DNA of 56,547 bases from Shewanella fodinae. Its GTDB lineage: Bacteria > Pseudomonadota > Gammaproteobacteria > Enterobacterales > Shewanellaceae. Position numbers and translations under genes: made by a program. The notes beneath the pieces are model-generated. The model made no database searches, was not told where the DNA came from, and saw only the letters and a list, made by a program, of their open reading frames with translations. Positions 1-9,019 of this stretch are shown here, piece by piece (within the stretch, counting starts at the first letter, position 1; every line of letters starts with the position of its first letter). The stretch is taken from contig NZ_BMXW01000023.1 of NCBI RefSeq assembly GCF_014651955.1, positions 1-56,547 on the forward strand, in the 5' to 3' direction.

Positions 1-74
1 ATTCCGGCGCGGAACTCATCGTGGAGCGGTAGGCGAGAGCCTCCAACAGAGACTCCGAATACATTAGCGCAGAC

Positions 75-115
75 CCACCTCGTCATTGAATTTTATGCTT
101 GCAACAACGAGGCGG
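75..115 (-). other. 14-bp RNA hairpin downstream of the NhaC-type gene
   Basis: Two 14-base arms (75-88 and 102-115) face each other across a 13-base loop. Read as minus-strand RNA, all 14 positions pair, three of them as G-U wobbles. Read as plus-strand RNA the same three positions are A-C mismatches. This asymmetry suggests the functional RNA is the minus-strand one, which is the transcript leaving the antiporter gene, whose stop codon lies 25 bases away. There is no T-run after it, so it is not a classical intrinsic terminator. The flanking 1-74 and 116-140 hold nothing I can assign; they could be the edge of a repeat. Confidence 0.4.
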
Positions 116-140
116 ACCATACATTTTTATTATTCAAAGG

Positions 141-1700
141 CTAGCTGTCTGCGCGTTTTCTGAACCAGAACAATCCCGCTACAAAGAGTACCAGGCAACA
201 CAACAGCCCCAAGACAACTGACTCGGTGTACCCCATCACCAGATAGCCGCCAAGCGAAATAAACGCGACCAGCAATGCGTAAGGCAACTGGGTGGTGACA
301 TGATCAATATGGTGGCAGCTAGCGCCAGTAGACGACAAAATTGTTGTATCGGAAATCGGTGAGCAATGGTCACCAAACACTGATCCAGATAACACTGCCG
401 CCATCATCGGCAACATCATACTTTGATGACTGCCCATCGCCATATCGGCGGCAATGGGCAGCATGATGCCAAACGTCCCCCAACTGGTCCCGGTAGAAAA
501 CGCCGTCAGTCCAGCCAACACAAATAACACTGCGGGTAACAGCGCAAATGGAATATTGCCACTTGCAAGACTCGCCATGAATTTACCGGTTTCTAACTGC
601 CCAATAACACCAGAAATAGTCCAAGCAAACATCAGGATATAAATCGCCGGGAGCATCGATTTCGCACCGACAAACAGCCCAACAGCAATATCCCGCAGCG
701 GTAGTTTTTGACGAAACGCCAGCAACAGCGTGGTTGCCAACCCCAAGAGCGCACCGAAGAATAACGACGCACTGACATCGGTCTTTTCAAATGCCCCAAT
801 CAGCGAAAACGTTTTGCCTTCGCTAGACAACACAGAGGAGCCACTGCTTACCATAAAATATAAGGTGGCAACGACCAAAACCGAAATGGGGATAAACAAG
901 CCACCGACTTCGCCACTATCCGCTTCCGCCAACTCGGCGGTCGCCCCAGGCGGAACGCCTTTACTATCATCGTACAATTGCCCTTTACGAGCGTTGAGTT
1001 CGTGGCGACGCATGGGACCAACATCCAGTTCAAACAGGGCCACAAATAACAGCAGCAATAACGCAAATAAAGGGTAATAGTTCATTGGGATCATCTCGAC
1101 GAAAGCGGTGAGATGCCCGGTTGACGCCATGCCATGTGTCGCCAGAATTCCGCCAATTAAGGCGATGATATACGCCCCCCAACTCGATACTGGAGAAATC
1201 ACACACACGGGTGCGGCGGTAGAATCCAGCAAATAAGCCAGCTTTGCGCGGGAAATGTAATAGCGATCAGTCAACGGCCTACAGATACTGCCAACGACTA
1301 GGCTGTTAAAATAATCATCAATAAACACCACACATCCCAGAAACATGGTCAGCAATTTAGCATCGCGACGTTTGCGGATATGTTGCTTAGCCCAGTTCGC
1401 AAAGGCGCGAGCGGAACCACTGACGGTTATCAGCGCGGTGATCATGCCGAGGACTAGTAGAAAGCCCAGAATGTATAGGTTCCAACTATTGATGGCACCA
1501 TCGCTCCAAAACAGGCCAGAGACCTTTTCGGCCAGATACAGCGCAGAATCGTGAATAGACCACTGATTCAGCAAAAATGTACCGATTAGAATGCCAACGC
1601 CAAGCGATAGCAGTACTTTACGGGTGAGAATCGCCAACAAGATAGCCACCACAGGCGGCAATAACGAAAGTGCCGAATCGGCATAACTGAGTACTGTCAT
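141..1700 (-). CDS. NhaC-family Na+/H+ antiporter-type transporter
   Basis: A 519-residue polytopic inner-membrane protein with about a dozen hydrophobic segments and short loops. Two NhaC-family signatures are visible: GTSWG at residue 404 and GDHCSPISDT at about 443, followed by the Ser/Thr-rich STGASCHHIDHV stretch. Family members exchange Na+ (or H+) for another cation or, in some branches such as MleN, for organic acids like malate/lactate, so the substrate is not fixed by sequence alone. The ATG at 1700 is preceded by only a weak purine-rich stretch. It stands alone, 370 bases from the etfBA operon on the same strand and separated from it by a good terminator, so it must have its own promoter. 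Confidence 0.85.
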   Translation of the reverse strand: MTVLSYADSALSLLPPVVAILLAILTRKVLLSLGVGILIGTFLLNQWSIHDSALYLAEKVSGLFWSDGAINSWNLYILGFLLVLGMITALITVSGSARAFANWAKQHIRKRRDAKLLTMFLGCVVFIDDYFNSLVVGSICRPLTDRYYISRAKLAYLLDSTAAPVCVISPVSSWGAYIIALIGGILATHGMASTGHLTAFVEMIPMNYYPLFALLLLLFVALFELDVGPMRRHELNARKGQLYDDSKGVPPGATAELAEADSGEVGGLFIPISVLVVATLYFMVSSGSSVLSSEGKTFSLIGAFEKTDVSASLFFGALLGLATTLLLAFRQKLPLRDIAVGLFVGAKSMLPAIYILMFAWTISGVIGQLETGKFMASLASGNIPFALLPAVLFVLAGLTAFSTGTSWGTFGIMLPIAADMAMGSHQSMMLPMMAAVLSGSVFGDHCSPISDTTILSSTGASCHHIDHVTTQLPYALLVAFISLGGYLVMGYTESVVLGLLCCLVLFVAGLFWFRKRADS

Positions 1701-2011
1701 TTTCTAATATATTCTTGTGTGACCGGCGGAGGCACAAAAAGGCACACAACAGACAGTATCGTCCCGTGTACCTGGCCGATCATCAAAGACCGACTTCTTT
1801 TCAGTAGCGCTCCACGGCAGTTAATCCAGCTATTTCTAGCCCACCATGGCAGTGCTGTCCCTGTTCGGGAACAGCCCCAACAACGGAATTGATGGTTCCA
1901 GCTGTTTCGGCACCGGATCCTTTCACGACACATCAAACGGTATCACCCTGCTTGTCGTTACTCATATCAGGCGCGCCTCTACTTCTCAGAACGCCGTTTG
2001 GCGCGAGGCAG
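1701..2011. other. Gene-free stretch between the antiporter gene and the etfBA terminator
   Basis: No open frame here looks coding. The region should contain the minus-strand promoter of the antiporter gene. One perfect inverted repeat is visible at 1861-1874 (CTGTTC-GG-GAACAG), which could be an operator or a small hairpin; it has no T-run. Nothing else stands out. Confidence 0.4.
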
Positions 2012-2040
2012 AAAACAAAAAAGGCAGCGATGGTGCTGCC
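2012..2040 (-). terminator. Rho-independent terminator of etfBA
   Basis: Minus strand: GGCAGC-ACCATC-GCTGCC, a perfect 6-bp GC-rich stem, followed at once by TTTTTTGTTTTC. It lies about 32 bases after the etfA stop codon, so it ends the etfBA transcript. Confidence 0.85.
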
Positions 2041-2071
2041 CATAGCTGCCTATCCTGACGCAGAAGCTGAA

Positions 2072-2995
2072 TTAAATCAACTCTACCAATTTTGGCACCG
2101 CCTCGAACAGATCAGCTTCCAGACCATAATCTGCCACCTGGAAAATAGGTGCCTGTGGATCTTTATTAATCGCCACAATAACTTTCGAATCTTTCATACC
2201 CGCCAGATGCTGAATGGCTCCAGAGATCCCCACCGCAATATAAAGCTCAGGTGCAACGATTTTACCGGTTTGTCCCACCTGCAAATCATTGCTGATATAG
2301 CCAGCATCCACGGCTGCGCGAGAAGCGCCTACCGCACCACCGAGTTTGTCCGCCAACGTTTCCAGCATGGCAAAGTTGTCGGCACTGCCTAGCGCCCGAC
2401 CACCAGATACAATCACTCTGGCATTCCCCAATTCAGGACGCTCAGATGCCACGGTGGTGTGCGCCAGCTCACTGCACACCGAATTTATCACAACATCTAA
2501 AGCCACTATCGCGGCATTAGCGGTTGCCGGCACCGCATCAAAAGCACTGGCGCGTACCGTTGCAACTTTCACTGCATCGAGACTTTTAACTTTTTCCAAC
2601 GCATTCCCGGCGTAAATCGGGTGAACAAAAGTATCTGCGTCTTCGATTTTGACCACTTCCGATATCATCGCCACATCCAGCAAAGCTGCTACGCGGGGCA
2701 ATAGATCTTTTCCCGTGGAGGTTGCGGCAGCGAAAATATGGCTGTACCCCGATGCCTGTCCCACCACCAGCTTAGCTAGATTGTCAGCCAGTTGCGCCTT
2801 ATATACCGGATTATCCGCCACTAACACGCGACTAACGCCTTGCAACTTGGCAACGGACTCAGCAACCGCCGCACAAGCGCTCCCAGCAACCAGCACATCA
2901 ATATCACCCGCCAGACTCGCTGCTGCCGCGATCACTTTGGCGGTTTCTGATTTGAGACTGACATTATCATGTTCTGCAATTACTAATACGGTCAT
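2072..2995 (-). CDS. etfA: Electron transfer flavoprotein alpha subunit
   Basis: 307 residues, the usual length. ETF alpha carries the FAD of the alpha/beta heterodimer, which takes electrons from acyl-CoA and related dehydrogenases in the cytoplasm and delivers them to ETF:quinone oxidoreductase. The C-terminal FAD domain is intact: SGGRALG at about 198, and the family signature from about 251 (LYIAVGISGAIQHLAG, then NKDPQAPIFQVADYG). The start ATG at 2995 follows the etfB stop by one base, so the two are translationally coupled in the order etfB-etfA. Ends at a strong terminator. No anomaly. Confidence 0.97.
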   Translation of the reverse strand: MTVLVIAEHDNVSLKSETAKVIAAAASLAGDIDVLVAGSACAAVAESVAKLQGVSRVLVADNPVYKAQLADNLAKLVVGQASGYSHIFAAATSTGKDLLPRVAALLDVAMISEVVKIEDADTFVHPIYAGNALEKVKSLDAVKVATVRASAFDAVPATANAAIVALDVVINSVCSELAHTTVASERPELGNARVIVSGGRALGSADNFAMLETLADKLGGAVGASRAAVDAGYISNDLQVGQTGKIVAPELYIAVGISGAIQHLAGMKDSKVIVAINKDPQAPIFQVADYGLEADLFEAVPKLVELI

Positions 2996-2996
2996 G

Positions 2997-3746
2997 TCAG
3001 ATCACCTTTGCTTCATTCTTCAATTTGTCTACCAGTTCCTCTACCGAGGCAACCATTACACCGGCTTTGCGCTCTGCAGGAGGCGTCACAGCGAGTATCT
3101 GCTGATGTGGTTTCAAGGTCACACCAAGTTCAGCGACCGTAAGCGTATCAAGCGGTTTGCGCTTTGCTTTCATAATATTTGGCAACGATGCATAACGCGG
3201 TTCATTGAGTCGCAGATCGGCGGTCACCACGGCAGGCAAAGGAAGTTGCAGTTGCTGTATTCCGCCGTCGATTTCACGGCTAACAGTCAGTTGCCCATCC
3301 GTGATATCAACCATAGAGGCAAAAGTGGCTTGCGGCATATCGGCTAAAGCGGCCAACATCTGTCCAGTCTGATTATTGTCGCCATCAATTGACTGCTTAC
3401 CCATCAGGATCAATTCAGCCTGTTCGCGCGCCTGCACTGCCAGCAGTATCTTGGCAACGGATAAAGGGAGCATAGGTTCATCGGTTTCAACCAGAATGGC
3501 TCTGTCAGCCCCCAATGCCATAGCTGTACGCAGTTGTTCCTGCGCCACTTTGGGACCAATGCTCACCACTACAACTTCATCAGCTTTACCCGCTTCTTTC
3601 AGTCTTACGGCTTCTTCCACCGCGATTTCGCAGAAGGGATTCAAAGCCATTTTTAGATTAGCGGTGTCCACTGCGGTATGTTCCGCATTTACACGGATCT
3701 TGACATTGGCATCCACCACCCTTTTTACGGGTACCATTACTTTCAT
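2997..3746 (-). CDS. etfB: Electron transfer flavoprotein beta subunit
   Basis: 249 residues beginning [18 protein letters not shown] longer frame runs to 3797, but ATG 3746 is chosen because AAGGAAG sits about 7 bases upstream and the MKxxVPVKRV start is typical of the family. ETF beta binds AMP and holds the alpha subunit's FAD in place; the [18 protein letters not shown] segment is the conserved nucleotide/dehydrogenase-recognition region. First gene of etfBA, with a possible LiuR-like and a possible PsrA-like site 95-130 bases upstream, which would fit control by fatty-acid or branched-chain amino-acid catabolism. Confidence 0.97.
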   Translation of the reverse strand: MKVMVPVKRVVDANVKIRVNAEHTAVDTANLKMALNPFCEIAVEEAVRLKEAGKADEVVVVSIGPKVAQEQLRTAMALGADRAILVETDEPMLPLSVAKILLAVQAREQAELILMGKQSIDGDNNQTGQMLAALADMPQATFASMVDITDGQLTVSREIDGGIQQLQLPLPAVVTADLRLNEPRYASLPNIMKAKRKPLDTLTVAELGVTLKPHQQILAVTPPAERKAGVMVASVEELVDKLKNEAKVI

Positions 3747-4065
3747 AGGACTTCCTTTGCTGCACTCGTAACAGATTTCTAATATGTAAGAAGCCACCTT
3801 TATAGATGACTCTATAGTTGCTGCAACTCTATGCTACGTTTACGTTCACGTCAACTGATTTAAACGAGTGTTTAGACGACAATCTTTTGACTTATTATCT
3901 TATTTATTTCTAATAAGTGACCTAAATATTGACTTAGTTATATTGGAAATTAAAAAAAACTAAGAATGAACGGAAATTCATTTGATCCATTTAAATAATG
4001 TTTCTATTATTCGTGCTGGTGTCATATTAATCCCAAGTTCTATATAGAGTGGAATCAAAATAATT
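3747..4065. promoter_or_regulatory. Divergent control region of etfBA and the H-NS-like gene
   Basis: A 319-base AT-rich region without genes, serving both etfB (minus) and the H-NS-like gene (plus). Near etfB there is TTTACGTTCACGTCAA at 3839-3854, which resembles the ACGTnnACGT-type motif I recall for LiuR, and an inverted repeat AAAC-GAGT-GTTT at 3862-3873 inside TTTAAAC...GTTTAGA, which resembles PsrA boxes. Regulator names are from memory of proteobacterial regulons and are inference. The AT-rich half next to the plus-strand gene (3890-4060) is the expected promoter and possible autoregulatory binding region of an H-NS-type protein. Confidence 0.45.
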
Positions 4066-4461
4066 ATGAGCGAATTTCTCGAAATATTGACTCACGCCCG
4101 CCGCTTTAAGGCTGCTGTCAAAGATCTAAGCGTGGAAGAACTACGTGATCTAGCAAATAAACTGGAAAAGATTGTGGCTGAGCGTGAAGAAGAAGCCGCT
4201 GAAGAAGCTAAAGCACAAGCTGATCGTCTGGCTAAAATTGAAGAAATCCGGCAACAAATGGAATCAGTAGGTCTTTCTGTTGAAGATCTGGGGGTAGTTG
4301 CTGCTGCAAAACCGGTTAAAAAACGCGCACCACGTCCACCTAAATACAAAATTGAAATCGATGGTGAAACTGTTACCTGGACAGGTCAGGGACGTATGCC
4401 AACCGTATTCAAAAATGAAGTGGAAAAAGGCCGCTCCATGGACGATTTCCTGATCGACTGA
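4066..4461 (+). CDS. H-NS family nucleoid-associated DNA-binding protein
   Basis: 131 residues. The N-terminal two-thirds is helical and strongly charged with heptad-like spacing (about residues 1-70: oligomerisation coiled coil), then a short linker with KPVKKRAPRPPK, then a C-terminal DNA-binding domain containing TWTGQGRMPTVF (about 105-116), matching the TWxGQGRxP core of H-NS. Such proteins bind curved AT-rich DNA and silence transcription. Monocistronic: own promoter and an excellent terminator 17 bases after the stop. The SD is weak (GAGTGG, about 13 bases from the ATG). H-NS versus StpA-type paralogue cannot be decided here. Confidence 0.92.
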   Translation: MSEFLEILTHARRFKAAVKDLSVEELRDLANKLEKIVAEREEEAAEEAKAQADRLAKIEEIRQQMESVGLSVEDLGVVAAAKPVKKRAPRPPKYKIEIDGETVTWTGQGRMPTVFKNEVEKGRSMDDFLID

Positions 4462-4477
4462 AACTACAGTTGATTTT

Positions 4478-4505
4478 AAAAGCCCCTGTCTCAGGGGCTT
4501 TTTTG
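4478..4505 (+). terminator. Rho-independent terminator of the H-NS-like gene
   Basis: AAAGCCCCTG-TCT-CAGGGGCTTT, a perfect 10-bp stem with a three-base loop, followed by a T-run (TTTTTTG). Confidence 0.95.
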
Positions 4506-4579
4506 TTTCGGTATTTGATAGTCAAGATACAATATATTTTAAAAAGCCTTACAATTCGCTATTGGTGTTTACACATTAT

Positions 4580-4594
4580 CTACGTTAACGTTAG
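4580..4594. promoter_or_regulatory. ACGTTAACGT palindrome upstream of the amidohydrolase gene
   Basis: A 15-base near-palindrome with a perfect ACGTTAACGT core (4582-4591), 37 bases before the amidohydrolase start codon. It shares the ACGTT/ACGT pattern with the motif upstream of etfB at 3839-3854, so both may be read by one regulator. This is a pattern observation only. Confidence 0.35.
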
Positions 4595-4630
4595 TTCAGC
4601 CCTTCAAGTCTAGGAAAGGTTTGAACCTTC

Positions 4631-7600
4631 ATGAATTATAAGACTTTCACCGCAGGTCTCTGCACCCTAGCCTGCCTGACAACTCAGGCCGGAGAAAGCC
4701 AGTTAACAGATAACACTCCCACCCTTACCGCACTGACTCATGCGACATTGATACTCGCACCAGGGAGTGAATTATCTAACGCAACACTACTGTTAGAGAA
4801 TAACCGCATTAAAGCGATTCTTCCGGAAAATAATATTCCTCAGAATGCCTTTGAAATAAATCTTTCTGGCTTGCGGATTTATCCGGGTTTTATCGATCCT
4901 TATGCTGAATATGGCATTGAACTGCCACAAAATTCTGCTAAAGCCCAACCTCCGGTATATAACATTAAACGCATCGGGGGTAACGCCGCCAATGGTGCTA
5001 TTCACGCAGAAAAAGAGTGGTTTTCCAAGGTTTATCCAGATCCCAAGGCGGCAGAGAATTGGATGAATAACGGATTCACCAGCGTTCAAAGTGCTCACCT
5101 TGATGGAATATTCCAAGGTACTGCAGTGACATTATCTCTGGCGGATAAGAAAGCAAACGAGATAATTTATAACGCTCGTGGCAAACAGTTTATGGCGTTC
5201 AATAAGGGAAGTTCTCCCCAAGATTACCCCACATCATTGATGGGGAGTATCGCGCTTATCCGTCAAACCTTCAGCGATGCACGCTGGTATAATGACAGCC
5301 TTGCAAAAGTAAAAGATTATCCCGATGATGTTAAAGCACCAGATTTTAATATTGCATTAGAACGCTTACGCAATATTAAAGAACAGGGCGTGATATTTAA
5401 TAGCGGCAATCTTAATAGTGAATTACGTGCGGCCAAGCTATTGAAACAGCAAGGGCTAAAGGTGCAATTGTTGGGCAGCGGTGAAGAATATGCCCGTATC
5501 AGCGAACTGGCCGCCTATCATCCGCAGTTAATACTGCCGCTAAATTTTCCAGCAGCCCCTGATGTCAGCAACGAAACGGCAGCCGCTAATGTGACACTGT
5601 CTGAACTACGTCATTGGGAACGCGCGCCAGCTAATCCTGTGGCGGTAGCCGCGGCGAATATTCCGTTTGCGCTGACACAACACGGCATTGAAGCTAACGC
5701 TTTCTGGCCACGCTTAAAAATGGCAGTAGCCGCCGGATTAACTGAGAAACAGGCCCTCACCGCCCTAACCACTCAGGCTGCAGAACTTGCCGGTATTGCG
5801 AATGTTGCCGGAAAGCTGGCACCCGGATATATGGCGGACTTGGTCATTACCCAAGGCAATCCCTTTGTGGACGGCAAAATCGTCAGTGTCTGGTTACAAG
5901 GAAAAGAACACGCTTTACGCCCGAAAAGCTACCGCTGGCACGGGGATTACAAACTGCGTTTTGCGCAGATGGAGCTGGATCTGTCGCTGACAATGCCAGA
6001 TAGCACGGCAGATAAATCCCGTGGCAGTTTCATCAGTGGTGATAAAGAACTCGCGATTACTGCAATTGATGCCGATGAGCAGCGGCTGAATTTCACGTCA
6101 GATCTCAGTAGCGCCGGCTTGCCGGGCATCAGTCGCTTTACGCTGTGGCGGGATAACGAAGGTATTCGAGGCCGCTTGTTATTAGCCGATGGAAAAGTAG
6201 AACCAGTGAACGGCCAAATAGTCGCCATGCCAACACCGGCCACTGCGCATGAGACACCGAAAGATGTCAACTACTTAGGCCATCAAGTGACGCCGATACA
6301 GGCATTTGGCGTAGACTCTCTGCCTGTCACGGAAAAGCTCCACATCCAGAATGCCACCGTTTGGACCTCTGCTGCCGCAGGGATTTTACAACACACCGAT
6401 GTCTTGATAGCCAACGGCAAAATTGAACGCATCGGCCAACAGTTGGCAACCCCATCGCATTATCAAGTGATTGATGCCAATGGTAAGTATCTAACAGCCG
6501 GTATCATTGACGAGCACTCGCATATTGCCATCAACGGCGGCGTTAATGAAGGCTCTGAAGCCGTCACCGCCGAAGTGCGCATCGGCGATGTTATCGATCC
6601 CAATGCCATTGCGATATATCGGTCCTTAGCGGGAGGTGTCACTACTGCTAATCTGCTGCATGGCAGTGCTAATCCTATCGGTGGGCAAGCGCAAGTGATC
6701 CAATTACGTTGGGGCGAAACCGCTGAAGGTCTGAAATTTAAGGAAGCTAATAAAGGGATCAAGTTTGCATTAGGAGAAAACGTCAAACAAAGCAACTGGG
6801 GTGAAAACTATAACAAACGGTTCCCACAGAGCCGCATGGGAGTACAAACCCTGTTTACGGATACCTTTAACGCGGCGCTTGATTACGACGCCAGACGCCA
6901 GGAATATGCCGAACTTCGTTCCCGCGATAAGCGTAAAACACTGGAGCCTCGACCAGACTACCGCATGGAGACAGTTGCTGAAGTGGTAAAGGGCGAGCGC
7001 GATGTGCACATTCACTCCTATGTCCAGTCTGAAATTCTGATGTTTATGCGTCTGGCAGAAGCCTATGACTTCAAAGTGAAAACTTTCACCCATGTACTGG
7101 AAGGTTACAAAGTTGCGCCAGAACTTGCGGCGCATGGAGCCGGAGCATCCACCTTTGCGGATTGGTGGGCCTATAAATTTGAAGTCTATGACGCCATTCC
7201 ACAAAATGCCTGCTTGCTACAACAGCATGGAGTGCTCACATCCATTAACTCAGACGACAATGAGATGCAACGACGGCTGAATCAAGAGGCTGCCAAATCG
7301 ATTAAGTATTGCAACATGTCAGCAGAAGATGCCTGGAAGATGGTCACCATCAACCCAGCCAAGCAACTGGGCGTGGATGATGTCACCGGTTCAATAGAAG
7401 TCGGCAAACAGGCGGATTTAGTGCTGTGGGATCATAATCCACTGTCCGCCTACGCCAAGACTGAGGCGGTGTGGATTAACGGTAAACGCTACTTTGACCG
7501 GCAACAGGATGCCCAGAAAACGCAAGCCATTGCCGAAGAACGCGAAGCGCTGATCCAGAAAGTGTTGCACAGCAGTGAAGAGCGCAAGCGAGGTGAACAA

Positions 7601-7681
7601 TCAGCGCTAGAACAGGAACCGATGTGGCACTGTGATACTGAATACAATGCTTGGAACCGTCAGAAGGAGCATGCCCTGTGA
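4631..7681 (+). CDS. Secreted double-domain amidohydrolase family protein
   Basis: 1016 residues with a likely N-terminal signal peptide (about 20 residues, ending TQAG) and two amidohydrolase/imidazolonepropionase-like folds in tandem. The C-terminal domain is complete: TAGIIDEHSH with H629 and H631, candidate metal ligands H795 (VHIHSY) and H821 (FTHVLE), and D875 (INSDDNE). The N-terminal domain has lost the metal motif: at residues 85-95 it reads PGFIDPYAEYG where active members have IDxHxH. It is therefore probably a periplasmic metal-dependent hydrolase whose first domain is structural. Substrate unknown; family members include peptidases and lactonase/cyclic-amide hydrolases. Overlaps the next gene by 4 bases (GTGA), so they form one translationally coupled unit. 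Confidence 0.85.
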   Translation: MNYKTFTAGLCTLACLTTQAGESQLTDNTPTLTALTHATLILAPGSELSNATLLLENNRIKAILPENNIPQNAFEINLSGLRIYPGFIDPYAEYGIELPQNSAKAQPPVYNIKRIGGNAANGAIHAEKEWFSKVYPDPKAAENWMNNGFTSVQSAHLDGIFQGTAVTLSLADKKANEIIYNARGKQFMAFNKGSSPQDYPTSLMGSIALIRQTFSDARWYNDSLAKVKDYPDDVKAPDFNIALERLRNIKEQGVIFNSGNLNSELRAAKLLKQQGLKVQLLGSGEEYARISELAAYHPQLILPLNFPAAPDVSNETAAANVTLSELRHWERAPANPVAVAAANIPFALTQHGIEANAFWPRLKMAVAAGLTEKQALTALTTQAAELAGIANVAGKLAPGYMADLVITQGNPFVDGKIVSVWLQGKEHALRPKSYRWHGDYKLRFAQMELDLSLTMPDSTADKSRGSFISGDKELAITAIDADEQRLNFTSDLSSAGLPGISRFTLWRDNEGIRGRLLLADGKVEPVNGQIVAMPTPATAHETPKDVNYLGHQVTPIQAFGVDSLPVTEKLHIQNATVWTSAAAGILQHTDVLIANGKIERIGQQLATPSHYQVIDANGKYLTAGIIDEHSHIAINGGVNEGSEAVTAEVRIGDVIDPNAIAIYRSLAGGVTTANLLHGSANPIGGQAQVIQLRWGETAEGLKFKEANKGIKFALGENVKQSNWGENYNKRFPQSRMGVQTLFTDTFNAALDYDARRQEYAELRSRDKRKTLEPRPDYRMETVAEVVKGERDVHIHSYVQSEILMFMRLAEAYDFKVKTFTHVLEGYKVAPELAAHGAGASTFADWWAYKFEVYDAIPQNACLLQQHGVLTSINSDDNEMQRRLNQEAAKSIKYCNMSAEDAWKMVTINPAKQLGVDDVTGSIEVGKQADLVLWDHNPLSAYAKTEAVWINGKRYFDRQQDAQKTQAIAEEREALIQKVLHSSEERKRGEQSALEQEPMWHCDTEYNAWNRQKEHAL

Positions 7682-8955
7682 ACATTATTCAACGTACGCT
7701 GTTCCTGACGCTCTTAAGCACTTGCTGCAGTACGGCGTTTGCCTATGACATGGTACCGGCAGCGAAGCCACAAGCTGCCACCTTGCTGAAAAACGCTACG
7801 GTACACACAGTGCTGAATGGCACCTTGCCACACACAGACTTATTACTTGAAAACGGAAAAATCAAAGCCATTGGCAGTCACTTAACAGACGCTAGCGCCA
7901 CTGTGGTAGATCTGACAGATAAACATGTCTATCCGGGGCTGATAGCCCTTGATACCACGTTAGGACTCACCGAAATCTCTATGGTTCGTTCCACCAACGA
8001 TACCAGTGATGTCGGTGATGATAATCCACAATTACTGGCCGCAGCCGCCTACAATCCCGATTCAGAACTGCTGCCAACAGTCAGGGCCAACGGTATCACC
8101 CACGCCCAAAGCACGCCTCGAGGTGATGGCTTGGCAGGGCAATCGGTATTGGTCAACTTAGATGCCTGGACCATTGAAGACGCCACACATGCCGCCACTG
8201 CGCAATATCACCTGTACTGGCCTGAGTTACCTAGGGTTTATGCTGATAGCGAACGCACTAAGAAAGCAGCCGAGGCCTATCAACAAGCCGTCAAACGCAT
8301 TAAACAACACTTTAATGCGGCGTACCGCTATCAGCTAAGCATTACCGGTAAACCACATCAAAAAGAGGATATTCGCTGGCAGGCACTTGAGCCGCTGTTC
8401 AAGGGGAATGGCAAACTGTTTGTCCATGCCGATCAGCAGCAGGCTATTGAAGAAGCCGCAGCTTTGGCCCGCCAATACCAGTTGCCACTGGTTATTGTAG
8501 GCGGCTACGATGCCTGGCGCCTAGCTGATATGTTGAACGAACTCCATGCTGCCGTTATCTATACCCATTGTCTGGATCTACCAGAGCGAACCGACGACCC
8601 AATAGCACAAGCCTTTAAAATTCCGGGATTGCTGAAAAAAGTAGGCATCCCGTTTGCCATTGGCTTTAGCGATGACTGGGATAGCCGTAATTTACCGTTA
8701 GCGGCAGCGCAAACGGTCGCATGGGGATTGACCCAAGAAGAAGCTTTAAAAGCCATCACTTATGACGCGGCCCAGTTACTAGGCGCCAATGGACTCGGTG
8801 CAATAGTTGAAGGCTATGATGCCAGTCTAGTGGTAAGTGATGGCGACATTCTCGACCCGATGACCAGTAAAATTGACGCGTTATATATCGATGGACGGCA
8901 AGTTGATCTGAATAATCGTCATCGTCAGCTTTATCAAAAGTACCTCAAGCGATAG
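7678..8955 (+). CDS. Secreted amidohydrolase-like protein without the metal motif
   Basis: 425 residues from a GTG at 7678. This start is preferred over the upstream in-frame ATG at 7651 because AAGGAG lies 8 bases before it and the product then begins with a proper signal peptide (MNIIQRTLFL, cut near TAFA). The composite fold is amidohydrolase-like (N-terminal LENGKIKAIGS beta-sandwich, C-terminal ALKAITYDAAQLLG and GYDASLVV), but the position of the HxH motif reads YPGLIALDTTLGLTE and no compensating histidine pair is seen. It resembles the N-terminal half of its upstream neighbour. It probably acts as a non-catalytic partner of that protein in the periplasm, or has another chemistry. Confidence 0.8.
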   Translation: MNIIQRTLFLTLLSTCCSTAFAYDMVPAAKPQAATLLKNATVHTVLNGTLPHTDLLLENGKIKAIGSHLTDASATVVDLTDKHVYPGLIALDTTLGLTEISMVRSTNDTSDVGDDNPQLLAAAAYNPDSELLPTVRANGITHAQSTPRGDGLAGQSVLVNLDAWTIEDATHAATAQYHLYWPELPRVYADSERTKKAAEAYQQAVKRIKQHFNAAYRYQLSITGKPHQKEDIRWQALEPLFKGNGKLFVHADQQQAIEEAAALARQYQLPLVIVGGYDAWRLADMLNELHAAVIYTHCLDLPERTDDPIAQAFKIPGLLKKVGIPFAIGFSDDWDSRNLPLAAAQTVAWGLTQEEALKAITYDAAQLLGANGLGAIVEGYDASLVVSDGDILDPMTSKIDALYIDGRQVDLNNRHRQLYQKYLKR

Positions 8956-8967
8956 AATCAGCCTAAT

Positions 8968-8989
8968 CGTCCTGCACCATTGCAGGACG
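8968..8989 (+). other. Perfect 9-bp hairpin between the amidohydrolase unit and rcsF
   Basis: CGTCCTGCA-CCAT-TGCAGGACG, 12 bases after the upstream stop codon. No T-run follows, so it may be an inefficient terminator, a 3'-end processing block or a stabilising structure. Confidence 0.5.
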
Positions 8990-9019
8990 TAATCCGCCCT
9001 CTATCCATAAGGTACGACC

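Noticed and set aside
75..115. attC-type integron recombination site at the left edge
   Set aside because: An imperfect inverted repeat is present, but the RYYYAAC and GTTRRRY core sites are missing.
1697..1936. Open frames on both strands between the antiporter gene and etfA
   Set aside because: Short, Trp/Cys/Arg-rich translations without SD or family resemblance.
6770..7204. Minus-strand open frame of 144 codons opposite the amidohydrolase gene
   Set aside because: Fully antisense to the catalytic domain of a conserved protein; no SD and no recognisable motif.
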